From Nitrososphaerota archaeon (lineage in GTDB: Archaea; Thermoproteota; Nitrososphaeria; Nitrososphaerales; Nitrosopumilaceae): a DNA stretch of 64,000 nucleotides. This document shows, one piece after another, positions 50,764 to 60,780 of the stretch. The translations under genes were made by a program, and so were the position numbers. The stretch is from contig JAGWFS010000007.1 in NCBI GenBank assembly GCA_028867785.1, positions 1 through 64,000 on the forward strand, given 5' to 3'. A model generated the notes under the pieces. That model searched no databases. It was not told the DNA's origin and saw nothing but the letters and a program-made list of their open reading frames with translations. Positions within the stretch are counted from its first letter, which is position 1. Each line of letters starts with the position of its first letter.

Positions 50764-52110
50764 ATGACAAGATTGTTTGGTACTAACGGGGTACGGGGAA
50801 TATTTGGTGACGACTTAACTCTTGATTTTGTGTCTGATATCACCTCATCGATTGGGACTTTTTTCAGAAAAGGTCCCATACTTGTAGGCTATGACGGAAG
50901 AGAATCAAGCAAGGTTCTCTCAAAAATAGTATGCTCGTCGCTTGGTGCGCTAGGACTTGATTCTATGCTGTGCGGCCTTGTACCTACCCCGTGTCTGCAG
51001 CTTGCAACAAAAAAACTGGGATATGGAGGAGGAATAATGATTACTGCTTCGCACAATCCTCCGCAGTATAACGGGCTAAAACCCACTGCAAGCGACGGAG
51101 TCGAGATCTCGCGTAAGGATGAGTTGAGCGTGGAAGAAATTTATTTCAAAAAAAGATGGCCTCTCTCTAAAAAGCCAGGTGTTACGGGATATGACAAGCG
51201 TGCAATCAGGACGTATCTTGATGGAATAAAATCCAAAGTAAACTCAAAAAAGATTAGATCAACCAAGTTCAAGGTTGCACTTGACTTGGGAAATGGAGCC
51301 CAGGCAACAACTGCGCCGCTTCTCTGCAAAGAACTTGGATGCGATGTGGTGGCAATAAATGAAAAAATAGATGGGACATTTCCGGGAAGGGGCTCTGAGC
51401 CCACACCGCAGAACTTGGGCAGGCTCTCGCATGCTGTAGTAAAATCCAGAGCAGACCTGGGCGTTGCCTTTGATGGGGATGGGGACAGGAGCATATTCTG
51501 TGACAACGAGGGAAAGATTCTCACAGGGGACAGGTCAGCTCTTCTCATATCGCGATTCATCCTGACAGCCCATCCAAAATCAAAGGTAGTGACAACAATC
51601 AATTCTACCTCTGCAATTGAAAAAATTGCAGAAAAGACAGGCTCTAGAGTATTGAGAACAAAGGTTGGCAGTGTTGAAGTTTCCCGAAAAATGGTTCAGG
51701 AAAATGCAATAATTGGATTTGAAGAAAATGGCGGATTCATGTATGGGAGACACAATCAGGTAAGAGATGGTGCAATGACGCTTGCACTTGCACTAGATCT
51801 TTTGTCAAAAACCAGCAAGACCATGTCGGAGGAGATGGACAGCCTGCCATCGTCATTTACTGCAAAAGGCAAGCTAGAATGCTCAAAGGATGATTTCAAA
51901 AAAATACTTTATGCTCTAAAAAACGAGTCATACAAAAAAGATCTTACCGACGGCATCAAGATGTTTATTGACAAGTCAAGCTGGGTCATGGTAAGACTCA
52001 GCGGGACTGAGCCAATAGCAAGGATATATGCGGAATCTGATACCGAAGACAAACTCGCTGAAATTTTCGATAAATACATGTCGAAAATAAAGCGGGCAGC
52101 TGGCAGATAA
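50764..52110 (+). CDS. Phosphohexomutase (phosphoglucosamine/phosphomannomutase family)
   Basis: 448 residues from ATG 50764, 26 bp after AAATTTATC; upstream in-frame ATGs at 50752 and 50755 are possible. Motifs: TRLFGTNGVRGIFG, the phosphoserine loop ITASHNPPQYNG, metal-binding AFDGDGDRS, sugar-binding GFEENGGFMYG and the phosphate-binding RLSGTEPIARIY. Interconverts hexose 6- and 1-phosphates for nucleotide sugars; GlmM-type is likely. Confidence 0.9.
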   Translation: MTRLFGTNGVRGIFGDDLTLDFVSDITSSIGTFFRKGPILVGYDGRESSKVLSKIVCSSLGALGLDSMLCGLVPTPCLQLATKKLGYGGGIMITASHNPPQYNGLKPTASDGVEISRKDELSVEEIYFKKRWPLSKKPGVTGYDKRAIRTYLDGIKSKVNSKKIRSTKFKVALDLGNGAQATTAPLLCKELGCDVVAINEKIDGTFPGRGSEPTPQNLGRLSHAVVKSRADLGVAFDGDGDRSIFCDNEGKILTGDRSALLISRFILTAHPKSKVVTTINSTSAIEKIAEKTGSRVLRTKVGSVEVSRKMVQENAIIGFEENGGFMYGRHNQVRDGAMTLALALDLLSKTSKTMSEEMDSLPSSFTAKGKLECSKDDFKKILYALKNESYKKDLTDGIKMFIDKSSWVMVRLSGTEPIARIYAESDTEDKLAEIFDKYMSKIKRAAGR

Positions 52111-52170
52111 CACTTTTAAAACCAATTAAAATCAACCAAGGAATGGAAATGATCCCGTTGGGTGATACCT

Positions 52171-52557
52171 GTGGCTAAGGCTTATTACGTAAAGTTTCAA
52201 GTCCCAGCTGACCTAGTTAGCCCTATCTATGAAGCAGTGAGGGTTGCCTATCAGAGTGGTAAAGTAAAGAAAGGTACGAACGAAGTCACAAAAGCAATAG
52301 AGAGAGGAGTAAGCAAGCTTGTAGTTATAGCTGAAGATGTAGAACCACCAGAGGTAGTGGCACATTTACCAATACTCTGCGAGGAGCACAACATAGCATA
52401 CGCCTTTGTGCCAAACAGACAGGAATTGGGCAAGGCATTGGGAATAGATGTTACAGCCGCAGCTGCTGCGATAATAGATTCAGGAGATGCTCAACACATT
52501 GTTGACCAGATTGTTGCATCGCTGTCGCAGATTAAAGGCGGTCAAGCTAGCAAATGA
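52171..52557 (+). CDS. rpl7ae: Ribosomal protein L7Ae
   Basis: 128 residues starting at GTG 52171 (MAKAYYVKF), with GGTGA five bases upstream; a GTG at 52162 is an alternative. [20 protein letters not shown] is the diagnostic K-turn-binding motif, followed by [14 protein letters not shown]7Ae binds K-turns in 23S rRNA, C/D and H/ACA RNAs and RNase P. The stop overlaps S28e (ATGA). Confidence 0.95.
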   Translation: MAKAYYVKFQVPADLVSPIYEAVRVAYQSGKVKKGTNEVTKAIERGVSKLVVIAEDVEPPEVVAHLPILCEEHNIAYAFVPNRQELGKALGIDVTAAAAAIIDSGDAQHIVDQIVASLSQIKGGQASK

Positions 52558-52760
52558 GTACTGAAATACCAACTCCTGCAGAAGTAATACAAATTGTCGG
52601 CCGAACAGGCATAGCCGGAGAAGTTATCCAAGTAAGAGTAAAGATACTAGATGGGAAGGACAAGGGAAGAATTCTGACAAGAAACGTCAAGGGATCAGTA
52701 CGAATGTCAGATATCCTTATGTTACGTGAAACAGAGCGCGAAGCAAGGAAGATAAAGTGA
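52554..52760 (+). CDS. rps28e: Ribosomal protein S28e (eS28)
   Basis: 68 residues, whole family length: [20 protein letters not shown], then [19 protein letters not shown] and a basic end. Small-subunit protein near the mRNA exit. Second gene of the L7Ae-S28e-L24e-Ndk-IF2 cluster, a conserved archaeal order. Confidence 0.95.
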   Translation: MSTEIPTPAEVIQIVGRTGIAGEVIQVRVKILDGKDKGRILTRNVKGSVRMSDILMLRETEREARKIK

Positions 52761-52767
52761 TTAGAAA

Positions 52768-52971
52768 TTGAGCGTTCTAGTTAAACCATGTAGCTTTTGC
52801 AACAGGCCCGTAGCCAAGGGTTCAGGTACCATGCTTGTAAAAAACGATGGTACGGTATTTTGGTTCTGTTCTTCTAAATGCAAAAAGAACATGCTTGTAC
52901 TCAAACGTGATCCTAGAAGACTAAAATGGACAAACAAGTACGTCAAAGGCGGAATCAGGGTCAAAAAGTAA
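52768..52971 (+). CDS. rpl24e: Ribosomal protein L24e (eL24)
   Basis: 67 residues from a TTG at 52768, 7 bp after S28e. [19 protein letters not shown] and [12 protein letters not shown] give the zinc-binding C-x2-C/C-x3-C pair of L24e. The TTG start is forced because the frame has no other start before the zinc site. Confidence 0.94.
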   Translation: MSVLVKPCSFCNRPVAKGSGTMLVKNDGTVFWFCSSKCKKNMLVLKRDPRRLKWTNKYVKGGIRVKK

Positions 52972-52972
52972 A

Positions 52973-53374
52973 ATGACTGAGCAAACATTGTTCATAGTGA
53001 AGCCCGACGGTGTAGAAAGAAAAATTGCAGGAGAGGTTATTGCAAGGTTTGAAAGAAGGGGCTTTAACATTGTAAAACTAAAGATGTTTACTTTTACAAA
53101 ACAGATGGCAGAGGAATTCTACTCTGTACACAATACAAAACCATTCTTTGGAGATCTGGTCTCTTTTATTACATCGGGAAGGGTTGTTGCAGCAGTAATA
53201 GAGGGAAACAATGCAATTGCAACAACACGACTCATGATAGGCTCCACAAAATCCTATGAAGCAGTTCCAGGTACAGTGAGAGGAGACTTTGGACTTGGAA
53301 TATCTGATAACATAATTCATGCCTCCGATTCTAAGGAAAGTTTTGAAAAAGAGGTAGCTGTAATATTCAAGTGA
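52973..53374 (+). CDS. ndk: Nucleoside diphosphate kinase
   Basis: 133 residues. [20 protein letters not shown], and the active-site region [20 protein letters not shown] with the phosphorylated histidine. Transfers gamma phosphate among nucleoside triphosphates. It begins one base after the L24e stop. Confidence 0.96.
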   Translation: MTEQTLFIVKPDGVERKIAGEVIARFERRGFNIVKLKMFTFTKQMAEEFYSVHNTKPFFGDLVSFITSGRVVAAVIEGNNAIATTRLMIGSTKSYEAVPGTVRGDFGLGISDNIIHASDSKESFEKEVAVIFK

Positions 53375-53380
53375 AAGTGG

Positions 53381-55165
53381 TTGCAAATACGACAGCCAAT
53401 AGTGGCAGTTCTAGGTCACGTAGACTCGGGTAAGACCTCGCTATTAGACAAGATCAGGGGAACCGGAGTGCAGGCAAGGGAAGCAGGCGGAATCACGCAA
53501 CACATTGGAGCGAGTTTTCTCCCAACTGAAGCAATCAAGAACGCCTGCGGGCCGCTCTTTGCAAAGATGGCAGGAGACAAGCAGGAAATTCCAGGCCTGC
53601 TGGTAATTGATACTCCTGGGCACGAAATCTTTACAAACCTGAGGGCAAGAGGTGGCTCTGCTGCTGACATTGCCATCTTGGTAGTTGACGTAAATCGAGG
53701 CTTTCAGCCACAGACAAATGAAAGCCTGAAAATACTACAAAGCAGAAAGGTTCCGTTTGTAATTGCACTTAACAAGGCAGACATGATATCTGGCTGGAAA
53801 AAAAATCCAAAAACACAGTTTATCACCCAATCCATAAAAGAACAGGAACCGTCAGTGCAGACAGCGCTTGATGAACTGCTGTATAATGTAGTAGGAACAT
53901 TATCCATACTTGGATTCAGCTCCGAGGCATTTTACAGAGTAAAAGATTTCACAAAGGAGGTCTCAATCGTACCAGTCAGCGCAAGGTCGGGCGAGGGAAT
54001 TCCAGAACTCCTGGCTGTGCTGGTTGGTCTTACACAACAATATCTGCAAAAGAAACTTGATCAGACAGAAAAGGTAACACGTGGAATAGTCCTAGAAGTA
54101 AAAGAGGAGGTCGGCCTTGGAGTCACTGCCAACATAATCCTGATTGATGGTGCGCTTCGAAAGACAGATTCTATAGTTCTTGCCAAAAGGGATTCTACAG
54201 TCATCACAAAACCGAAGGCGATACTTTTACCAAAACCGCTCGACGAGATGCGTGATCCGCGGGACAAGTTTAGACCAGTAAACGAGGTGTATGCAGCCGC
54301 GGGGATAAAAATCGCATCCCCTGATCTGGAGGGAGTTCTGCCTGGGAGCCCTGTCTATGCATCTGATGACGAATCAAAGATAGAGGAGTTTAAGAAATCA
54401 ATTGAATCTGAGATGAAGTCAGTATTTGTCAAGACAGACAACAAGGGAGTCATTCTAAAATGCGATACTATTGGTTCGCTTGAGGCAATCACTGACATGC
54501 TCAAGCGACAAAACGTTGCAGTATCAATGGCAGACATCGGCCCTGTCACAAGAAGAGATGTTGTTGAAGCTCAGGCAATAAAGGAAAATGACAGGCATCT
54601 TGGAGTGGTTCTTGCGTTCAACGTAAAAATATTCCAGGATGCGCAAGAAGAAGCCGATTCAAATCACATTCGAATCTTCAGTGATCAAGTAATCTACAGC
54701 CTGATTGACAATTATATGCAGTGGGTACAGGAGGATACTGCAAACGAAGAAAATGCCATTTTTCAAGAACTTACGCCAGTTTGCAAGGTCACATTTCTCA
54801 AGGGATTTGTATTTAGGAAGAGCAACCCGGCAGTGTTTGGCGCACGCGTAGATATCGGAACACTCAAGCAAAAAATCCCAATAATGAATGCAAGTGGAAG
54901 AAAGGTTGGCATCGTGCACCAACTGCAAGACAACGGAAAAAACATTGACTCTGCCAAAAAGGGACAGGAAATAGCAATGTCAATACAAAATGTTACAGTT
55001 GGAAGACAGGTATCTGAAGAAGAAGTGTTCTACTCACTGCCTAATTCGCGTGAAGCAAAACTGCTGCTAAAACAGTTTTCACACAAGCTAAACCCTGAAG
55101 AGTTTCAAATTCTAAAAGAGATCATAGACATTCAGAGAAAATTAGATCCCGCCTACGGCTATTGA
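53381..55165 (+). CDS. infB: Translation initiation factor IF-2 (aIF5B)
   Basis: 594 residues, the archaeal length. GTPase motifs: G1 VLGHVDSGKTS, G3 IDTPGHEIF, G4 ALNKADM; then domain II and the C-terminal domains with KCDTIGSLEAITDML. Promotes subunit joining. The start must be the TTG at 53381, because an in-frame TGA (the ndk stop) lies 7 bp upstream. Confidence 0.95.
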   Translation: MQIRQPIVAVLGHVDSGKTSLLDKIRGTGVQAREAGGITQHIGASFLPTEAIKNACGPLFAKMAGDKQEIPGLLVIDTPGHEIFTNLRARGGSAADIAILVVDVNRGFQPQTNESLKILQSRKVPFVIALNKADMISGWKKNPKTQFITQSIKEQEPSVQTALDELLYNVVGTLSILGFSSEAFYRVKDFTKEVSIVPVSARSGEGIPELLAVLVGLTQQYLQKKLDQTEKVTRGIVLEVKEEVGLGVTANIILIDGALRKTDSIVLAKRDSTVITKPKAILLPKPLDEMRDPRDKFRPVNEVYAAAGIKIASPDLEGVLPGSPVYASDDESKIEEFKKSIESEMKSVFVKTDNKGVILKCDTIGSLEAITDMLKRQNVAVSMADIGPVTRRDVVEAQAIKENDRHLGVVLAFNVKIFQDAQEEADSNHIRIFSDQVIYSLIDNYMQWVQEDTANEENAIFQELTPVCKVTFLKGFVFRKSNPAVFGARVDIGTLKQKIPIMNASGRKVGIVHQLQDNGKNIDSAKKGQEIAMSIQNVTVGRQVSEEEVFYSLPNSREAKLLLKQFSHKLNPEEFQILKEIIDIQRKLDPAYGY

Positions 55166-55542
55166 GAATATTTCTGCGCTAGCATGTGCAGGCCTGGTTC
55201 TCCTACTGCCCCAACAGCCTTGTCTACAAGTTGTCCCTCTTTGAAGACAAGAAAGGTAGGAATTGCATACACTTGGTATCTCTGGGAGATTCCTTGGGCC
55301 TCATCTACATTTACCCGCGCAAATCTGACATTCTTGTATTTTTTTGCCATTCTTTCAAATATCGGTAGCATGAACTGACACGGTCCACACCACGTGGCCC
55401 AAAAATCTACTATCACCGGAGTACTGCCAGCTATTCCTTTATCAAAGGTTGAATCGTTTAATTCTAAAATTTCCTGTTCTTTTCGTGAAGTCATTTCGGC
55501 AAGTTTCTTTTTCATTATCTTTTCTATCTCTTCGTCTGGCAA
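55159..55542 (-). CDS. Thioredoxin with N-terminal helical extension
   Basis: 127 residues. Residues 1-28 are a charged helix (PDEEIEKIMKKKLAEMTSRK); then a thioredoxin domain with FWATWCGPCQFMLP and YAIPTFLVFKEG. Stops overlap the convergent infB end by 7 bp. Cytoplasmic; partner unknown. Confidence 0.9.
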   Translation of the reverse strand: MPDEEIEKIMKKKLAEMTSRKEQEILELNDSTFDKGIAGSTPVIVDFWATWCGPCQFMLPIFERMAKKYKNVRFARVNVDEAQGISQRYQVYAIPTFLVFKEGQLVDKAVGAVGEPGLHMLAQKYSQ

Positions 55543-55578
55543 CCTGATGAGGTAGAATCATACGATATTTAATTTCTA

Positions 55579-55995
55579 CTAGAGATCCAGAATAAATCTC
55601 ATAACGACAGGATTTTCCTGTTTTATCTCCATCAGGTGAAATGTCGGTGCCTTGATCTCGAGCTTAAAGTGATGCTTTTCAAAATCAAGATCCTCCCCCC
55701 TTACTGTTGCATTCAATACATATTGCTCTGACTTGGTTATCCTTACGTCAAAACCAGACGCTGCATATCCTTCTGTTATCGTAAGTATGATTATCTCCTC
55801 AAGCCAGCTGTAAAGCAGGTTGTTCAGGTCATGAGATTTTATCTCGATTTTTCTTTCTGTTTTTTGTTCAATTGACCTGATGTCAATGATGGTATCCACC
55901 ACTGAAATTCCAGAGGTGGCAAAGGCCTCCTCTAGGGTACTGCCTGTTACTTCGATGAATGCGTCTGTCATGTGCTCCAAGTGCCTGTATGTCAT
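55579..55995 (-). CDS. Archease
   Basis: 138 residues. Conserved EHMTDAFIEVTGSTLEEAFA (metal-binding Asp), SHDLNNLLYSWLEEIIIL and the C-terminal KAPTFHLMEIKQ match archease, which activates the RtcB tRNA ligase in tRNA splicing. Confidence 0.93.
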   Translation of the reverse strand: MTYRHLEHMTDAFIEVTGSTLEEAFATSGISVVDTIIDIRSIEQKTERKIEIKSHDLNNLLYSWLEEIIILTITEGYAASGFDVRITKSEQYVLNATVRGEDLDFEKHHFKLEIKAPTFHLMEIKQENPVVMRFILDL

Positions 55996-56092
55996 CGTAG
56001 ACCTTTGCTAGGCTTCACTCGGATTATTAATTTATCACAATCGAGATTTTTTAAAATCAGAAAGTCTAAATGCATTAGAAAAACACAGAGTC

Positions 56093-57373
56093 TTGAATTT
56101 GGACTTACCACGTGGGATGAGAGACATAGAGCCCAAAGAGTCTGCCATGCTGGAATATGTGAGACAGAAATTCATAGAGACGTCAAATCTATTTGGATTC
56201 CAGTTCATGGAACCGTCTCCAATAGAGATGGTATCGGTAATTGAAACCAAGAGTGGTCCTTCAATAAAAAATGAAATTTACTTCTTTAAGGACAAGGGTG
56301 ACAGAGAGATTGCACTGAGGTTTGATTTTACTATAGGTCTTACAAGATATGCAGTATCGCAAAAATCCATGAGGCTTCCTGCCAAGCTTTCTACCTTTGG
56401 AGGAGTGTGGAGATATGACGAGCCACAAAAGGGCAGATACAGATTCTTTCACCAGTGGGATGTGGAGATATACGGTGAACCAAACACCGAATCCGATGCA
56501 GAAATAATAGATTTTATCGCCAAGTTTTTCTCAAATCTAAAGCTGCAGAATATCACAATTGACATATGCGATAGGGGGCTTGTAGAATCATACGTAAAGG
56601 ATGTCTTCAAGACCGATTCGCCTGAGGTAATAGGCGACATTCTAAGAGCTGTAGACAAGAGTCAGAAGAAAAGAAGGCAGGAAATAATCAAGGAATATCA
56701 GGAAAAGGGATATTCCCAAACAGATCTGGAAAAGATCCTAGAATTTTCACAAACCAAGGGAACCGTACAAGAAATTGAAAAACAAACTGATGTTGCTAAA
56801 CTCAAAAACTGGGATAAAATTTTACAATTATTTGAATCGCTAAAGAACAGGAAGGTGGAAAATGTCAGGATAAACTTTGGCATTGTACGCGGACTTGACT
56901 ATTATTCCGGAATTGTCTTTGAGGTATTTGATAGTAGCTCTGATCTTGGAGCGCTTGTTGGCGGGGGACGCTATGATACTTTGACAAAAGCGTTTGGACG
57001 AGCAGACATGGGCGCAACCGGTGCGGCAGGGGGGGTAGAGCGTATAATGCATTCTCTTGAGAAGCAAGGTATTGCAAACCTGTCAAATGGAAACCGGGTA
57101 TGGGTTGCTTTTGTCAACAATGACATGAAAAAAATTGCAATCAATATAGCATCAGCCTTGCGGCTTAAGGGAATACCTGCGGAAGTAGACCTTGCAGGAA
57201 AGTCCCTCAGAAAGCAAATGGACTTGGCATCTGGTTCCAAATATGCCATAATAGTCGCTCCAAAAGAATATGAAGAAAAGTCCGTCGTAGTACGAAACAT
57301 GACTGACGGTTCTGAAAAACAGGTTAAACTAGACTCTCTTTTAGACGACCCAGGGTCTAGTCTTCAATTCTGA
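56093..57373 (+). CDS. hisS: Histidyl-tRNA synthetase
   Basis: 426 residues. Class II motif 1 (PRGMRDIEP ... GFQFMEPSPIE), motif 2 (FGGVWRYDEPQKGRYRFFHQ), histidine-A motif RGLDYYSGIVFE and motif 3 (GGGRYDTL ... GAAGGVERIM), then an anticodon-binding domain. The frame starts at a TTG. The end overlaps the convergent aIF6 gene by 17 bp. Confidence 0.95.
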   Translation: MNLDLPRGMRDIEPKESAMLEYVRQKFIETSNLFGFQFMEPSPIEMVSVIETKSGPSIKNEIYFFKDKGDREIALRFDFTIGLTRYAVSQKSMRLPAKLSTFGGVWRYDEPQKGRYRFFHQWDVEIYGEPNTESDAEIIDFIAKFFSNLKLQNITIDICDRGLVESYVKDVFKTDSPEVIGDILRAVDKSQKKRRQEIIKEYQEKGYSQTDLEKILEFSQTKGTVQEIEKQTDVAKLKNWDKILQLFESLKNRKVENVRINFGIVRGLDYYSGIVFEVFDSSSDLGALVGGGRYDTLTKAFGRADMGATGAAGGVERIMHSLEKQGIANLSNGNRVWVAFVNNDMKKIAINIASALRLKGIPAEVDLAGKSLRKQMDLASGSKYAIIVAPKEYEEKSVVVRNMTDGSEKQVKLDSLLDDPGSSLQF

Positions 57374-58028
57374 ATGCCTTTGTAAGCATCACAAGCTCAG
57401 GACCGTTTGTAAGCGTACCTACTACTAAAGATCCGTTGTTTGCCAGTATTCCGGAGGAAACATAGGGAGTTCCGCCATTTATGGTTGCAGGTTCCAACTC
57501 AACTCCAAGAACCTGTGATATGGCTCTAATGTCCTCCTCTTCGGTTGCAGGATGTATTATTCCCCCATGTGATGTTGCAACCGCCATCGCTCCTGCCTGG
57601 TGATATCCTGCAATTCTTTTTCTTATCACCTCGATTCCAAGTACGTCCTCGACTTTTTTTACATATTCGGAAGGTATGAGCGGAGACATGATGCCTCCCT
57701 TGTCGTTTACACATATCAAGTTGCCAAGAGCTGTGTGTTTTGTATCGAGAATGTCTACATTGAGACCGGTAGATTTTTTCAGGTGGACAACTTCCTCCTC
57801 GAGAGAATTTCGAGGTAAAAGCAGACCATTGTTGTTTGCTACCATTAACACACCAAGAAGCCTAGTGTTGGCAACTGATGTAAAAACATGTTTGGTTTTG
57901 AGAAACTCGCATAAGTTCTCAACCTTCGTTGTGGCAAAGCCATTTGGAATGAAGACGAAACTGTCATTACACTTTGCATAAATGCCTACGTTAGGACTGC
58001 GATAGACATCATACTTGAAAATTCCCAC
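57357..58028 (-). CDS. Translation initiation factor 6 (aIF6)
   Basis: 223 residues with the pentein repeat layout: YRSPNVGIYAKCNDSFVFIP, VANTRLLGVLMVANNNGLLL, NLICVNDKGGIMSPLI, and YVSSGILANNGSLVVG. Binds the large subunit and prevents premature joining. Length matches the archaeal family. Confidence 0.95.
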   Translation of the reverse strand: MGIFKYDVYRSPNVGIYAKCNDSFVFIPNGFATTKVENLCEFLKTKHVFTSVANTRLLGVLMVANNNGLLLPRNSLEEEVVHLKKSTGLNVDILDTKHTALGNLICVNDKGGIMSPLIPSEYVKKVEDVLGIEVIRKRIAGYHQAGAMAVATSHGGIIHPATEEEDIRAISQVLGVELEPATINGGTPYVSSGILANNGSLVVGTLTNGPELVMLTKAFRIED

Positions 58029-58104
58029 TTGTTACAACCGATTTCTGAAAGATATGAATTTATCTTGTCTACACTTTAAATAACTAGTAAATCTCTGCAA
58101 CACT

Positions 58105-58551
58105 GTGCCAATAGATCCAAACTTTCCTATAAACCACAAAGTAACAGAGAAATTCAAAGATCCACTAAGTGAAAACTATCATCTGGTCTGGGGACCGGGA
58201 CGTCTTGCAGAGGCAGCATCCGATCCAAAGGTAGTGGCAGATTACAAGGCGACAGGCGAAAAAATTGCCCAGATGGGAGTGCATGGGACCTATGTGGCAG
58301 TAGACTGGGACTCTTGTGTTGCCGATGGCATATGTCTGCTTAGCTGTCCGGTAAAAGTATTCGAGTGGTACAAAAATCCGGGAGAGACAGGCAGAAACGA
58401 CAGGAAAGATTTCACGGATAAAGCAAATCCTGTAAAGGAAGCTAATTGTATCTGGTGCATGGCATGTGTGGAGGTCTGTCCCACAAAAGCTATCAAGGTA
58501 GATCAGGCAAACCAAGAAATTCACGAAAAAGAGATCGCTAGCATATCTTAG
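58105..58551 (+). CDS. Ferredoxin, Sulfolobus zinc-type
   Basis: 148 residues from a GTG. An N-terminal extension with DPNFPINHKVTEK precedes [17 protein letters not shown], giving a first cluster C-x5-C-x3-CP (as in zinc-containing 7Fe ferredoxins, where this cluster is often [3Fe-4S]) and a second standard [12 protein letters not shown] [4Fe-4S]. Low-potential electron carrier. Paralog of the next gene. Confidence 0.9.
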   Translation: MPIDPNFPINHKVTEKFKDPLSENYHLVWGPGRLAEAASDPKVVADYKATGEKIAQMGVHGTYVAVDWDSCVADGICLLSCPVKVFEWYKNPGETGRNDRKDFTDKANPVKEANCIWCMACVEVCPTKAIKVDQANQEIHEKEIASIS

Positions 58552-58589
58552 TTTAAACTATGTCTAGGTTTAAATAACATATCCTGTGA

Positions 58590-59129
<540 letters not shown>

Positions 59130-59271
59130 AAACTTACGTTCTTTTTATTTTTTAGTCTGCTAGTAGATATTATAGAAATGGACTTGGTAACTCTTCTGTT
59201 GTTTGCAGAATTTCCAGTACGATAACAGTATAACCAAGTTCTTTTCTTGCATGCAGATCCTCACTTGATAA

Positions 59272-59498
59272 TTGTATGCCATAAAATCCATCAAGCAGTC
59301 TTATCATCCAGATCCTCAGCTTGGTACCATGATGAACACATTCAAAGAGATGATAAATCACTACATTAGGATTGGACTTGAAAGCAACGTATCAACACTG
59401 AGGCGTTTTTCCTCGATGTTCTACCATGAACTTGACTGCTATCTAGCAAAACATCCTGTTCTTAAACAAATTTTAACAAGTCTTTCTGAAAAAGAATT
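59272..59498 (+). pseudogene. N-terminal remnant of a TnpB-like protein
   Basis: The frame reads KSIKQSYHPDPQLGTMMNTF, then KEMINHYIRIGLESNVSTL and FSSMFYHELDCY, which I recognise as resembling the N-terminus of archaeal IS605-type TnpB (the pattern N-x-CIRIGLE ... YHxLxxY). The catalytic RuvC-like part is absent: the frame runs into tRNA-Ser, whose own promoter lies inside it. Probably a decayed insertion beside the tRNA gene. Confidence 0.5.
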
Positions 59499-59582
59499 GC
59501 AGAGGTCGCCTAGCCCGGCATGGCGTGGGCCTTGAGAGCCTATGTGCGCAAGCACGCGGGGGTTCAAATCCCTCTCTCTGCG
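59499..59582 (+). tRNA. tRNA-Ser (anticodon UGA)
   Basis: 84 nt. Acceptor GCAGAGG/TCTCTGC, anticodon stem TGGGC/GCCTA with loop CTTGAGA (anticodon UGA), long variable arm TGTGCGCAAGCACGC, T-arm with GGTTCAAATCC, discriminator G as expected for archaeal Ser. No CCA encoded. TATA ATTTTAAC lies near 59473. Confidence 0.94.
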
Positions 59583-59585
59583 TTA

Positions 59586-60539
59586 TTACTTTCCTATCTT
59601 TCCAAGCTCTGCCAAAAGTGCGGAAAGCTGAATCTCTGGATTGGCACCAATGATGAGCCTATAATCGTATTTTGCTATGGATTCTAGAATCTCTGAGATA
59701 TTTCCTGTCTTTAGCTTGTAGCATTCCTCGTTGAGGTACTTTAGAAAGTCAGACTCTGACATTCCATATACCTTGATGAGCTCAATCATCTTGTTTCTTG
59801 CATCAGCCAGTTTTCCAGCCAATGCAAGCTTTAGGACTTCGCCTACATCACCTGTCTTTGAAAGTCCAGCAGATGATTTTACGTTATCATCGTTTATTGC
59901 TCCGAGGCTTGCAGCTGCCTGTAACATGTTGATAGAATGTCGCATGTCTCCTTCTGAATGGGAATAGAGCGCCTTGAGGCCTTCTTTTGTGTACCTGATC
60001 TTCTCCTTTTTGCAAATTCCTTCCAAGTAATCTATTATCTCTTCTTCAGATATTCTGGTGAACTTGAATACGGCACACCTGCTTTGAAGCGGCTCTATGA
60101 TCTTTGATATGTTGTTTGCAATCATGATAAACCTGCAATGGCCAGCAGTATCCTCGATAATCCTCCTAAGTGCTGTCTGGGCATCAGAGGTCATCTCGTC
60201 TGCCTCATCTAGTATGACAAGCTTGAACGGTATACGCGTATCAAGCCCGGAAAACCTCGCAAATTTTTTCACTCTGTCCCTTACCATGTTTATTCCCCTT
60301 TCGTCGGAAGCATTCAGTTCCAAAGTATATTCTCGCCACGAGTCTACAAGGATCTCTCTTGCTAAACACAAAGCGGTAGTTGTCTTGCCAACTCCTGCAG
60401 AGCCAGAAAACATCAGATGTGGCATCTCGGAAGTATTTTTTAAAAGGGCCTTCAGGCTGCCTATTACGTCTTTTTGGTTTACTACATCTGATAATTTCAT
60501 GGGACGGTATTTTTCCACCCACATGAAAGACTCGGTCAT
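59586..60539 (-). CDS. rfcS: Replication factor C small subunit
   Basis: 317 residues. WVEKYRPMKLSDVVNQ, Walker A GSAGVGKTTTALC, Walker B ILDEADEMTSDAQTALRR, sensor 1 MIANNISKII and arginine finger region PLQSRCAVFKF. Clamp-loader subunit that loads PCNA. Ends 4 bp from the tRNA-Ser 3' end. Confidence 0.95.
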   Translation of the reverse strand: MTESFMWVEKYRPMKLSDVVNQKDVIGSLKALLKNTSEMPHLMFSGSAGVGKTTTALCLAREILVDSWREYTLELNASDERGINMVRDRVKKFARFSGLDTRIPFKLVILDEADEMTSDAQTALRRIIEDTAGHCRFIMIANNISKIIEPLQSRCAVFKFTRISEEEIIDYLEGICKKEKIRYTKEGLKALYSHSEGDMRHSINMLQAAASLGAINDDNVKSSAGLSKTGDVGEVLKLALAGKLADARNKMIELIKVYGMSESDFLKYLNEECYKLKTGNISEILESIAKYDYRLIIGANPEIQLSALLAELGKIGK

Positions 60540-60780
60540 AGGCTCTTTACCTCTTTGTCCTACTAATAAAATTGTCCGGAATCTTGGTTATACCTCAATT
60601 ACCCTCCAGATTAATTGGATAGAGGGAATACTCATCTGAGGCGATAGTTTGGATGAATACTGCACTAAATGGGACCATGAGGGAAAGCAACATAAGTATT
60701 AGATCAAATGATCAGAGCAAATGGTAAATAGAATTGATCGATCGATCCCATTAAAGACTTGGGGAGGATCATGACATAAT

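Noticed and set aside
60737-60748. GATCGATCGATC repeat before GINS
   Set aside because: Short tandem of a 4-mer; no second copy or positional logic beyond chance.
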